A model generated the notes under the pieces. The model saw only the letters and a list, made by a program, of their open reading frames with translations. It did no database searches and had not been told where the DNA came from. The position numbers and the translations under genes were made by a program. Positions 19,638 through 28,833 of a DNA stretch of 29,168 bases are shown in pieces (within the stretch, counting starts at the first letter, position 1; each line of letters begins with the position of its first letter). The stretch is from Phallusia fumigata (lineage: Eukaryota > Chordata > Ascidiacea > Phlebobranchia > Ascidiidae): positions 1 to 29,168 of the forward strand of contig QXVZ01006297.1 in the NCBI GenBank assembly GCA_008931825.1, written 5' to 3'.

Positions 19638-20204
19638 TGACACCTTTTCCTGCTTTCGTGGTTCCCACCCATGTAGGGCCTGTTAACTGGACCGCGACTA
19701 GATTATTAACCGAATTCACCTTTTTCGGCTAATTATGCACTTGACTTGAAAGTTTCAGCCAAGGGGCGTCGACCGCGTCCACTTAACACGACGGTAGCAC
19801 TTAAGTTTGCTAAATTAATGTTGAATCTGCCATAACTCGACGTTTCGACAAGTATTCTGACACGGAATAAGCCGTGAGAAAAGTGGATTCAAGTGCTTTC
19901 CTGACCAACTTCCCGGCCATTAGACGCAAAACTGCCACCGCTCACAACAGCTAAATCTGAGGTTTAAACTTTTTAAATATCGACGATCATCCAAGTTTTG
20001 CCGGGAATTTCGGCTCTCATTTCCCGCCAGAGTCTGTCGTGTTTTCCCGCAGTGGAACCTATTTCATCGGCGACCAGGGCAGATCAGCAGAAAATGCGCC
20101 ATATCGCGCTATTTAACTTGCTCTTTTTTCGTCGGCTCTACAGCTGCTTGTGTAAATACGACGCTACACGTTCAATGGAATGCTGCGACGGTTTCCTGGC
20201 GCAC

Positions 20205-20221
20205 TACGTCACGCTGACGTA
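20205..20221. promoter_or_regulatory. Palindromic CRE/ATF-like pair in a CpG-rich island
   Basis: TACGTCA-CGC-TGACGTA is a perfect 7-bp inverted repeat with a 3-bp spacer. Each arm contains a TGACGT half site of the CREB/ATF type. It sits in a CpG-richer stretch (about 20000-20230) next to the candidate signal-peptide exon at 20561, so it could be regulatory. No promoter element was confirmed. Confidence 0.35.
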
Positions 20222-20458
20222 ACAAACGATTGGAGCAGGGCCTGGGAGCAACGACTTTGAATCAAGCCTTTGGGACGTGACCCGCTAACTACAAGTCAAT
20301 TCAAAAAATGTTAACTAGTTTCTTCCAAATTGTTACAACAGTAGACACGTGGACCCGGCACGTTTGGACCACCGGCGCAGAGCACAAATACCTCTTGCAT
20401 GAAAGCCAAAGCATTCCCATCCCACCAAACACGTTTTAAACAAAGCATACTTGCACGA

Positions 20459-20561
20459 TCGAGTACTGTGTTCTATCACACAGTCTGGATTGGAACACTT
20501 GCAGTGTCGACCTTTTGAACCTTCAAATATTCCCAAAAGGCCGACGATCAAGCATGCTATG
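20459..20561 (-). CDS. Candidate upstream exon with signal-peptide-like segment
   Basis: After a pyrimidine-rich acceptor (TTCCCTACACGTATAAG), the minus strand reads IACLIVGLLGIFEGSKG, a good hydrophobic signal core with a plausible cleavage zone. It continues with C-K-C-S-N-P-D-C and Ser-Cys-Lys. Two donors are possible. TGCAA|GTATGC ends the exon about 20459 in phase 2. GAG|GTATTT, near 20395, ends it in phase 1, which would match the exon at 17562 directly. A short ATG exon ending in phase 2 would supply the start. I cannot tell whether this belongs to the VWC-like gene, is a separate Cys-rich secreted protein, or is chance. Confidence 0.25.
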
Positions 20562-21988
20562 CTTATACGTGTAGGGAAGGCAAAGCACTCACGCAGCGGA
20601 ACTACATAAAGATAAGGACGGAAGCATAAGTGATTTAAGATCACGTAACCTACAAACAAAGTCTAACCTGTCGCCAGTATGTATACATGCCTTACCTGAT
20701 TAATTGCTTGTTTATGGCTGCCTGATGCCCCTTGAAAAGTACTGCAAACGTGTGGAAAGGAGGCGCAAATGTTAGGGTTGATATATTGGGTTGGTTTAAA
20801 AATGTTTCATTCCCTTGTTTGTTATATTATTATAGCGAAAGGTAAACTTTTAACGGTTACAGTTAAAAAGCACTATGTTGCTACCCTTCGAACTGCCTAT
20901 ATGTGATCATAGCATTAAGTCGGACTCTCTTTGGTCACCCCCAGACCCAAAGCGCAAAATTTTTTTCTCAAGAAGAATTCTGGTACGCGGCTCATGTGGT
21001 AATTTCCAACGACATTTCGCCGCTCTTGTATTCCAAAAATCTTTTCCTGGAATGGCTGTTCAGGCGTGACAGTTCCACGAAAATTTTTGACAACCCTTTT
21101 GACAAAATCACTGAAGTGGGCGGAGCACTTTTTTACCAAGCCAGAATAACTTGTCCACACAAAGCTTTACATGGGTGCTACATAAAATCAGCTACTTTAG
21201 CTTCAAAATGTAGGCAACATGGCTCAAAATTTGCTTTAAAGCTATATTTGTTGAAAGGTTTCTGAGCTACCCTTGGCCGACAAGCGAGTAGGTCAATTAA
21301 GTTCGGGCTGGGCTAAAAGTCAGTTAGAGTAAAGCTTAGCAACGAAAAAATAAGTAGTTGCAAATAGCACTCTGCAAAAAACACTCACTTTAGCCACGTC
21401 ATCTTCAACTGGCAATTGAAAAACGCTGAATTGCCTTTTTGTCAATCAACTAAGTAAGGGTGCTGACCGCTGCATTTAAAATGATCATTATGCATTTGGC
21501 GCCATTCACTTAACCTGCCTTTTCGATTATCAATCTCAATTTACCTCCACTCGCATATGTTACGTCACAGTGCGTTTCTTTTTCCAGCACAAGCGCTTAA
21601 AGTTGATCTTTTATTCCCAACGGCAAGGACATTTTTAGACCGTTGTTTCCTTTGGGATTTCGACCAAGCGGGCATTGATGGAGGTTTGGCACATGGATCC
21701 TATAATCAATTTAAATCTATTCACTGTGCAGTTTAACAACATCAAAAGTCTTGTAGAGCGTCAACGGCAACCTCGTCTTGTTACAGAAGGCCAACTTTTC
21801 TAGACTTGCAGCATTAGTTCTCAAGGGACATGAGCGGTAAGAGTTGCGTTTGCAGTTTGTTTACTAATTCAAGCAGCCTCAGGCTAAACTTTTACCCACA
21901 AAGTTTATGAAAAACTCCTGAATTATTAGCAATAAGCAGCATCCACTAAATCTAACTTAAAACATTCTTACATGCCACTTACACTTAC

Positions 21989-21999
21989 CTGCTTTTCAT
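21989..21999 (-). CDS. Candidate start exon (ATG AAA AGC AG | GTAAGT)
   Basis: A consensus donor CAG|GTAAGT directly follows ATG-AAA-AGC-AG on the minus strand and ends in phase 2, which fits the acceptor at 20562-20563. The joined start would be Met-Lys-Ser-Ser followed by the hydrophobic core. A rival start exon with ATG at 21400-21402 (ATG ACG TGG CTA AA|GTGAGT) has the same phase. Support is only from splice consensus and phase. Confidence 0.2.
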
Positions 22000-22135
22000 A
22001 AGACTTAAATTCAGATATTTGAGCTTAAAGTCATGGACTTATCTGGTGTCTAGCCAAAGTTTTGTTAAAGGGTACCTTAACCTGATTCTAGGATATGAAA
22101 TAGAGCTGAAATTGGGTTTAAATTTACCAAAACTT

Positions 22136-22660
22136 TTATGGAACAAGCTGTCTGTCAACCCAGCTTGGGATTAGTTTCACTGAGAATTGGTGATAAATTA
22201 GTCTACAAATGAGAAGCTTACACGAGGTTTTTAACTGGCGCCCTAAGTTTATCTCAGGAAAACACAACTTGTAATCGTGAGTGACATTTACCCGCATGTT
22301 TATACAAAGCGGTTTGCTGGCAGGCATGAGGTGCCGTTGGCTTCGGAAGTCGAGGTCACATAGCGCATAGCTACCATTCTTATCCCGCACGGCGCGCAAA
22401 CGGGAGTTGTCTAACGCAACACAGGGCAGGTGGCGATAAGTTACTGAAGCCCCCTTGGTCGGTGCTGACTGAAATTTGGCAACATTATCCAAACCAAGGG
22501 GCAGTAAAAGCAAACTCCAGCTCTCGCAAAATAAACAATGTCGTGTTCCGGGCCCAACCGCTAGGAAACCGATCTTCCACAGGACTGGTGGACATATGAC
22601 CTGTTTGGGATAACAAATCCGCACGTTGTAAGTTAGGATAAATCGAAACAACAATGTCAC
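22136..22660 (-). other. Unassigned 174-codon open frame
   Basis: Open on the minus strand. Inside it, about 22290-22470 is GC-richer and bounded by an acceptor-like CCAAATTTCAG and a donor-like CGG|GTAAAT, reading LRAVRDKNGSYALCDLDFRS in part. This could be an internal exon. No family is recognised and no partner exon was found. Confidence 0.22.
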
Positions 22661-24122
22661 TTTAAAAATGTATCATGGTTATGCAGCTCGGCAGGGTTAT
22701 TAACATGAAAACAAGTTCGAGAATATCACTGAAACTGTTTTAGAAGTATTGAATCACGCAGAAATGTCGGCTGCACATTTTGTCCACAAATGATTTTTTG
22801 AAAAACGTTTTTCTGGCAAAACTATTGTTGCGAGAAAATGGTTTGTTACAAATGTCGAAGACAAACACTGCACTCGAATTTTAACCACATCTAGGCGTTT
22901 GTTTTTCAGTGGTGCAAGTGTGACTTTTGGTGTACAGATATCAAATTACATGCGGCACAATCTGTCACGGTAAAAGGAAAAACTGCAACACAGCATAAGC
23001 TTCAACGCGTTACACGTAACATGCGAACTTTCCGGCATGCTAGCAGCAGTCCATCGTTTATCCAATTACGATGTGGTGCCAAGACGTTCGGTCTCAGGCA
23101 GACATTGGGCCGCGTTGTTTCGGGATACATGGTGATTAAGAAGGTGGGATGCAGCGAAAACCGGCAAGCGTTAATTACCACGCTTCTCATGTTTCATCGC
23201 TGCAAGGGGCAGGAGCAGTGGTTTGGCTCACCGCAGAACACGAGAAGGCACAACTTTCCTTGAGTTCGGTTTCGGCGTGGTGGGTCCGCCTTGCGTTACA
23301 CGAGCTGCCCTCTAGTAAGCTTGTAACTCCACTTGACATGAGGCTCCGAGGTAAAACTTTCCCCTTTGACAGGCGTGCGGAACAAAATAACCTGAAACCT
23401 TGTGAAAGTGGCGCAGTGAAGTCGCATGGGTTCAAACCACCGTTACTACCTTTGTGGGAACTGCAAATGATCTTTAAAGTTCACGCAAAGCAAACTCGCG
23501 TTTAAACAGGCACCTTAAATGGCAGTCAAGGACAATTTTGAGACATTGACATTACTGCACAAAGTTGTAGCAGTATAGGGCAAGCGAATTCGGGTCATCA
23601 CATTTAATTATTTACAACCACTTTGGTCGGCAACGTTCCAGAGAAATTTGAAATTTCAGCCTTTAAGCGACATCAGTAATAAAATATTGCTATTTGGTTA
23701 TATTATTGCCACAATAGAAATGCTGTCACTTTATGATAGGCGTTAACGAAGGTTGGAATGTAAAAAGCGTTTGAGAACTAGTTCTGAAAGACTCAGAACT
23801 GGTCGTTTGTGTATTTTAGAATCTTCCCGCGTTGCTTCACGAAGCTTTTAGTATTTTGCTAGTAAACAATTTGTAAAGTTTAGGAGAACGGCCCGCAGCC
23901 ACGTCACAGCCTATGCAAGGGTTACAGTGAAGAGAAATTGACGTACAGCTGGTAAAGGTGGTCAATAATGACATTCGAACCACAGAGAGTGGTGACGTTT
24001 TCTCGTCTCGTGTTTTTTCACAGGCTTTGCACTCAAAACACATTTTTCTCAGGCCTCGAGCAGTTGACTACGTCGATGTTTTTTTCGAAGTTGCCAAAAA
24101 TGCTACAGCATTGGAAAAAAAC
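22661..24122. other. No confirmed gene between the two genes
   Basis: Intergenic. A GC-richer block at 23020-23450 is open in several frames on both strands (up to 118 codons on plus) without recognisable domains. No tRNA, rRNA or snRNA was recognised. Confidence 0.45.
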
Positions 24123-24128
24123 TTTATT
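24123..24128 (-). terminator. Candidate poly(A) signal, TMEM209
   Basis: AATAAA on the minus strand, about 270 nt after the TMEM209 stop at 24398. This gives a plausible short 3' UTR. Confidence 0.45.
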
Positions 24129-24397
24129 TTACCTTGACATTATCAGTACTATCAGACACTATGTTTCGATAGTTTCAAATCAACTGAAAGTTGACTAACG
24201 ACAGCAAATGTAAGGGCATAGTGCTGAAATTTCGGGCGTCGAAAAAACTAAAAAGGCACCTTAAAGTCGCCGTTGAAAGTGGCCAAAATGTCAAATGGGT
24301 TTTGTAAGGATTGTCAACGATACCAGGTGTCTCTTTGAAAATCCACAGTCGCCGTTCCCTATAAGGAGTTACAAAAAAAAAACAGCTGATGTTGGGG

Positions 24398-24503
24398 TCA
24401 TTCCTTGACGGGCACGGGGCTCATGGTGACGTCATCATGCATCCGGGTCACAGGATCGATGACGCAGAGGAGGTTGATCCCAGACAAACCAAGGTTCAGG
24501 GCA
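24398..24503 (-). CDS. TMEM209: TMEM209 terminal exon
   Basis: 106 nt (1 + 34 codons + TGA), after acceptor TTATTTAACAG. It encodes ALNLGLSGINLLCVID, then PVTRMHDDVTMSPVPVKE. Asn-Leu-Gly-Leu-Ser-Gly-Ile-Asn matches the conserved C-terminus of vertebrate TMEM209, which proves the splice. The last 18 or so residues go beyond the usual end of the family. Confidence 0.92.
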
Positions 24504-27500
24504 CTGTTAAATAAGGAACGAATAGAAGAAACGGACTCGTGATATATTAATAAGTACACAAACAAATGACTTGAGTAAAATTCTTCGTTGGTGACTTCTG
24601 TTCATTTGTTTCCATTGATGTACGGACAGCAAATTTGGAGGGGGCATAGGGGCTTAATTAACAACATTTTTTCGCATCTTGCTACTGCTTTTGATTTCTA
24701 GATCTGTGATTCTCAAAGTGTGGTCCGCAGACCATGCACGGGTTAACATAATCACCTGCTTTAAGAACATGCTAGAATGGAATTCTGTTTGGAGGTCCTT
24801 TGGGCTAAAAAAGTTTGAGAAACACTGGTCTAGATGGAGGATTGTAGCAAATCCTCTAATGTCACTGAACAAATCGCAATCCGAGCCACGTACAGCTAAG
24901 TATAAATTCGAGAACCAAGCCGCAAACTAAATCTAAGTAAACAAATGAGCCTTAAAACTCATCGTTTGCAAATTTCAATTTGCCACTACATGCTATGGAG
25001 CCATCAACATACCCAAGCATTGACGATTCTTTGGTTTTGATCCAATGCAAAAACAAGAGCAGCGTCACGAACAAATTGTGTCGACCCTGAAAAAAAAAAG
25101 CACTAAGCTCATTAGCCCCATCTAGCGGAACACAATCTAATCGCTTTTCCAAAAAGGCCAACTACTCCAAAAAATCGGGCGGACACACGAAAATGTAACA
25201 GGCAAGAATGCAGTATACAGGGCGGAAATGTTCTTAACCCGGCGCTTACTGGTGGAGGGTTATAGGTGGTTTCCATGGTGACAAGCTGGTAGTGTGGCGG
25301 GTGGAATTTGGTTTGCAGGATTTGGATTTTCGTGTCGGTACCAGCAGCAGGTTTGCGCGGTGCTTGAACGAAGTATTGGGAGGTGAAAGTCTTGCCTTCC
25401 GGGTACCTTTAATTTTAAAAACAATTACTGTGATTAGCACTGAAATGTTGATGTCCTGTAAATGTATAAAATATATTTAACACTGTGAAAATTTAGGCCG
25501 AAAAGTTCTCATCTTAAAAGTTATTTTTAGATAAAAGTCCTATGATTTCTGTATATTTAATCAGTGTCCATATCAAATAAACGAAACGATTGAATTCAAC
25601 TACTGTAAAATAAATAAATATGCAAACTTATGACTTTTGTCCATTAAACATATTAGGAGTTCTTCTGTATTTAAGGCATATTGCATGCTGCTATTGCAAA
25701 ACTTTTTACACATTTAAACCAATTTCTAATGGCATTTTCAAGGTTAGCTGGTCGAAATTTATCAGAAAACCACGTTTAATGTAGAGCACGTTACAAGCGG
25801 TACTGTTTTGACATCTCAAACACTTTTCTACCTCGGGTGCGGAGGTAAATGTGAATCCATGTAAGTGCAGAACATATGCATGACAATAGCAGCATCGGTC
25901 ACCAGATCCTCGCTCCATTCTCGGCCTTTGATCTTTCCACCTTTGTCCCACCTGTATTCACTCATGTAACCTCCAGATGCCAAACCTGAAAAAATTTCAG
26001 TTGTAAACTTGCGAACATAAATTAGGCATTCCATTTTTGCGTCGGAAACACCGGAAAGGGATTCTAAAAGGCGGAAATAGAGCATAAACAGGCAAAGTGA
26101 GAGCGGCGGAAGAGCGCAAAACATTGTTTGAAAAAAGGGGGAACTGGTTAAAAATTTACAGGCAATGTAAGTGAAAGAGACAGTGAGCGTATTTCATGTG
26201 ACAAAAAATTGGAACTGGGTGATAGTTTATGGGTGGTGTTAAGACTATGGAAGAGAGTCCAACACCTGAGCTGGGTAACAGTTAGTTAGTGGTGTATTAT
26301 GAAAGGAGTTTACATGCCATTATGGACTTAATTGAAACTTTTAGATCAGTTTGAACACTATAATTTCCATGATTCAGCAAGATAAAATGAATATATTACG
26401 TACTTCTGAGCCTTTCCACTAAATACTCTTGGTTCTGTGACACTTCCAAATATGGCATGATCCACGTCAGGCCTGGAATCTGACTTGCTTTGCTTTGCTG
26501 AATTTGCTTCAACGAGCTGAGGCTTGCTTCCCCAATCTGCAATGAAGACAAAGTTATGGAAATTGTAATTTAAAGTTATTTTTAGCCACAATAGCAGTTT
26601 ACCTTTGTGTTTTTGCTGTACATTAGGGTAAAAAGAAAGGCCAAAGCTTAAACACCATCAACTGAATACACTTTTAAGCAGTCACAGACACTGCCTGTTG
26701 CTTATTTATTTAAATACACACCTGTACTTCTGGACAACCAAGGTGCTTCAATCGATCATTAATTTTATTGATTTCCTTTACAATGCCACGCAGTACAGTG
26801 ATGGTAATCCATCTACGCAATTTTGCGATCCATTCCACCAGACAAAAGGAATCAACACCTGCTTGTGTCCAATACTGAAACAATAGAACACATGACTTTC
26901 AGCTAAGGATATGCTCGCATTTCTTTTTTAGTTTTGATTCACCCTGTATCGATTGGTAATACTCTGTACTTGGCCAAGCTCCGGGTATTGCGACAAATTT
27001 ATGACAAAAACTAAATTGTCACCATACTTTTTGAGTCATAACAAAACTCGCAAACTATAGTAAAGAATTAACACCGATACCTAGTGCCGAGTACACAGAC
27101 ACTGGCAGGCCTCAGTACAAAACACTGGTTCGGCTTTTCAATACAGAGTATTCCGATATGAGCAGGGCTTGTTACAGAGTACTCAAATGCTGACTCAGTT
27201 TGGCACAGGAACTCTCTCTGGTTCTGGCTCAGCTCTCTCTATGTATAATATTTGTAAAGATAAACACACCTCTAAAGTAGCCATCTTTGAAGGGTCATCC
27301 TTCTTACTCCTAGTAGGAGATTTAGGAGATCTAGTAGAAAGCTAAAAAAAATAAGAAAAACACTTTTTAAGTGCACAGGAAAAACAAAAGTACGAGTTGA
27401 TCAGAAAATGGTTCTGTTACTTTGGACAGTTACTTCGGTACCTGGTAGAGATTTTTCCCGAGCTCTCCACTGTAATCATGAAGACTTGAATTGAAACTCC

Positions 27501-28823
27501 AGTATGCGGGATTGCCACCACCACCTAATGATGAATCAAATCCATCTACAATAACATACAACACACTGCTTTAATCAAAAAATATAAACCTTTTTTTGAT
27601 GGTGAAAACCTTATTGAATTTAAATTTCAAACTTTGTTGTTTGTTGACTTAAAATTTGTTTTTACTTTAGTGCTGGTGAAGTTTAAACAACTTACATTTA
27701 CTCTGCTCTTTCTCAAACTGACTCTTCAAGTAGTTGTTTAGAGTCTTTTTCTCAGTTATGTAATCATCGCTTGACACTAAAACGCATAGAAGCATTTGAA
27801 ACAAATTAAAAAAAACATGAAACACTTCTCTTATCAAATTAAGCTAAATTATATAACTTTGTTTAACTCATTTCCGCAGAGTTTATCATCTGTCATTTCA
27901 CTACAACTGAAGACTAAGCAAACAGAAAAAATCAACATACATGGAGAATTAACAAATGGCGATCTCCTATGCCGCAAAAAGGGGCTCCCACCAGATGAAT
28001 CCAAGAAGCTGTTGCCATCCAGCACTTGACTGACAGGACTAGCCTAGAAACACAGGTAAAGATGAAGTGGCATCAAGACATTCTTGTAACCATAAATCCC
28101 AAATAACATTTAAAATGAAAAGAGCGCTTTCAAATGTGATATAAAGCACAGATTACTAACTCTTGGTGAAATGTATGCATTTTCAGACAAACAATAAAAA
28201 GTCTTAACTGATAGTTTCATAACTGAATGATTTGTTTTCTTCTGTTTCTATTTTGCATTTCTACTATACACAGGCACATTGTTTCATTACAGACATGTCC
28301 GTATGAATCACACATATACCTTCTGAGCATATGAATGATCCAACTGCGGTGAATACTGGGAAGTGTTGGTAATGTTTCCCAGGTAAATAGGTGTTCCAAT
28401 TGTGGTGTGAAAGGAAGAACTGGGTGATGGTGAAGGACTGAAGAAAATAGATTTGAAGTGTAAGTTAAATGATATGTATAACATAAGAAGTAAACTAAAC
28501 ACAAATAAACAGGAAAAACATGATAGATTTAAGTATTGCAACAGATAAAAAAATACAAGGTCATACAATTTATATGATAGTCATGCCAATGTGCACTGTA
28601 AGATCTACAACTAGTTTACATGAAAACATAATAACGAAAACTAACAGTACCTTGAATTAAATGGAAGGCGGCTAGCAACAGGGGTGCTTGTTTGCGTCTG
28701 AGGAGATTTAATTAAATTTGACAAACTAAAAGTTTTCGATGGAGCCAGCTGAGGACTTGTTGCTGATTTTGTTATTTGAGGTGGTATGGTTTGAAAATTC
28801 GGATCTAAATCACAAAAAAGCTG
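24398..28823 (-). CDS. TMEM209: TMEM209 orthologue (C-terminal 475 codons; gene span)
   Basis: Twelve exons, all with GT-AG introns and consistent phases, total 1428 nt including the stop. Family landmarks I recognise from vertebrate TMEM209, in order: R-S-P-x-V-N-S-P before a D-Y-x-T-x2-K-T-L segment; G-C-P-E-V-Q-I-G-E-A-S-L-S-S-L-K-Q; N-Q-E-Y-L-V-E-R; an M-H-M-F-C-T-Y-M-D-S-x-L-P-P-H-P block; Y-P-E-G-K-T-F-T-S-Q; P-P-H-Y-Q-L; I-K-T-K-E-S-x-M-L-G; and N-L-G-L-S-G-I-N. Family knowledge: a nuclear-envelope membrane protein carrying the domain called cytochrome b561 N-terminal, reported to interact with NUP205 in human. The human protein is about 560 aa, so roughly 85-100 residues with the membrane segments are missing upstream, past a gap at 28833. 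The C-terminus runs about 16 residues longer than I expect from human. Confidence 0.95.
24704..24827. mobile_element. hAT-type MITE (nonautonomous DNA transposon)
   Basis: 124 bp. The left end reads CTGTGATTCTCAAAGTGTGG and the right end, reversed, CAGTGTTTCTCAAACTTTTT. These are imperfect terminal inverted repeats of the C-A-G-T-G-x-T-T-C-T-C-A-A-A type, well known from hAT/Charlie-like elements in many animals. Flanking 8-mers TTCTAGAT (24696-24703) and GTCTAGAT (24828-24835) match at 7 of 8 positions, the expected hAT target duplication length. The inner GTGGTCCGCAGACC and GGTCCTTTGGG are also typical. It sits in the last TMEM209 intron and has no coding capacity. Confidence 0.85.
25013..25086 (-). 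CDS. TMEM209: TMEM209 exon
   Basis: 74 nt (24 codons + 2), from a long T-tract acceptor with CAG to donor GG|GTATGT. It encodes GRHNLFVTLLLFLHWIKTKE and then SSML. Without splicing the frame runs on to TAA at 24952, adding about 20 non-conserved residues after the shared Gly. The conserved ending lies in the next exon. Confidence 0.93.
25250..25406 (-). CDS. TMEM209: TMEM209 exon, conserved core
   Basis: 157 nt (1 + 52 codons), from acceptor AATTAAAG to donor GTAAGC. It encodes YPEGKTFTSQYFVQAP, then KFHPPHYQLVTMETTYNPPP. It aligns with the family's Y-P-D-G-K-T-F-T-S-Q and P-P-H-Y-E-L. The plus-strand open frame here is a shadow. Confidence 0.95.
25832..25985 (-). CDS. TMEM209: TMEM209 exon, conserved core
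   Basis: 154 nt (2 + 50 codons + 2), from acceptor TTTTTTCAG to donor GAG|GTAGAA. It encodes LASGGYMSEYRWDKGG, then KGREWSEDLVTDAAIVMHMF and CTYMDSHLPPHP. This is the most conserved block of the family. Confidence 0.96.
26404..26536 (-). CDS. TMEM209: TMEM209 exon, conserved core
   Basis: 133 nt (44 codons + 1), from acceptor TTCATTGCAG to donor GTACGT. It encodes IGEASLSSLKQIQQSK, then IPGLTWIMPYLEVSQNQEYL and VERLR. The Ile-Gly-Glu-Ala-Ser-x-x-Ser-Leu-Lys-Gln and Asn-Gln-Glu-Tyr-Leu motifs are conserved in the family. Confidence 0.95.
26722..26874 (-). CDS. TMEM209: TMEM209 exon, conserved core
   Basis: 153 nt, 51 codons, phase 0 at both ends, from acceptor TTGTTTCAG to donor GTGTGT. It encodes WIAKLRRWITITVLRGIV followed by EINKINDRLKHLGCPEVQ. 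The Trp-x2-K-x-R-x-W-I and L-x-x-x-G-C-P-E-x-Q patterns are diagnostic of TMEM209. Confidence 0.95.
27270..27341 (-). CDS. TMEM209: TMEM209 exon, short basic linker
   Basis: 72 nt, exactly 24 codons, with phase 0 at both ends, from acceptor T-run TTAG to donor GTGTGT. It encodes LSTRSPKSPTRSKKDD then PSKMATLE. Because both ends are phase 0, skipping it would keep the frame. Confidence 0.85.
27442..27545 (-). CDS. TMEM209: TMEM209 exon
   Basis: 104 nt (2 + 34 codons), from acceptor TTATTGTAG to donor GTACCG. It encodes NPAYWSFNSSLHDYSGELGK and then NLYQ, corresponding to the family's F-W-x-Y-S...D-Y...Y-Q segment. Confidence 0.9.
27696..27776 (-). CDS. TMEM209: TMEM209 exon
   Basis: 81 nt (2 + 26 codons + 1), with donor T|GTAAGT. 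It encodes SSDDYITEKKTLNNYLKSQ and then FEKEQSK. This is equivalent to the vertebrate D-Y-M-T-x2-K-T-L-x2-F-L region. Confidence 0.92.
27941..28043 (-). CDS. TMEM209: TMEM209 exon
   Basis: 103 nt (34 codons + 1), from acceptor GTGTTTCTAG to donor GTATGT. It encodes ASPVSQVLDGNSFLDSSGG and then LRHRRSPFVNSP. The Arg-x-Arg-Ser-Pro-x-Val-Asn-Ser-Pro stretch matches the conserved motif just ahead of the DYxT segment in vertebrate TMEM209. Confidence 0.9.
28320..28437 (-). CDS. TMEM209: TMEM209 exon, Ser/Pro linker
   Basis: 118 nt (1 + 39 codons), from acceptor TTTTCTTCAG to donor GTATAT. It encodes PSPSPSSSFHTTIGTP and then SQYSPQLDHSYAQK. This Ser/Pro-rich low-conservation linker precedes the structured domain in the family. 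Confidence 0.85.
28651..28823 (-). CDS. TMEM209: TMEM209 exon (first in window)
   Basis: Encodes a Ser/Thr/Pro/Gln-rich linker (FQTIPPQITKSATSPQ, then NLIKSPQTQTSTPVASR), ending in phase 2 at donor GTACTG. Two acceptors are possible: TTTCAG at 28824-28825, which adds QLFCDLD, or GATTTAG at 28805-28806, which starts at 28804 and has the better pyrimidine tract. I chose the longer form because Gln-Gln-Leu upstream of Thr-x-Pro-Pro resembles the vertebrate sequence. An unknown base at 28833 lies just upstream. Confidence 0.75.
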
Positions 28824-28833
28824 CTGAAACTCN

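Noticed and set aside
20903..21265. 120-codon plus-strand frame
   Set aside because: In AT-rich DNA of this length one or two frames of this size are expected by chance; no domain, promoter or poly(A) signal was seen.
23400..23445. Pol III A/B-box-like TGGCGCAGTGAAG and GGTTCAAACC
   Set aside because: The boxes are only about 20 bp apart with no tRNA fold or SINE tail.
24952..25161. Taking TAA at 24952 as the normal end of TMEM209
   Set aside because: The residues after the M-L-G motif are not family-like, and a GTATGT donor there joins in phase to an exon encoding the conserved N-L-G-L-S-G C-terminus.
27941..28043. Apparent frameshift in the T/C homopolymer of the TMEM209 exon
   Set aside because: A recount shows five T bases, which leaves the 34-codon frame fully open and in phase with both neighbours.
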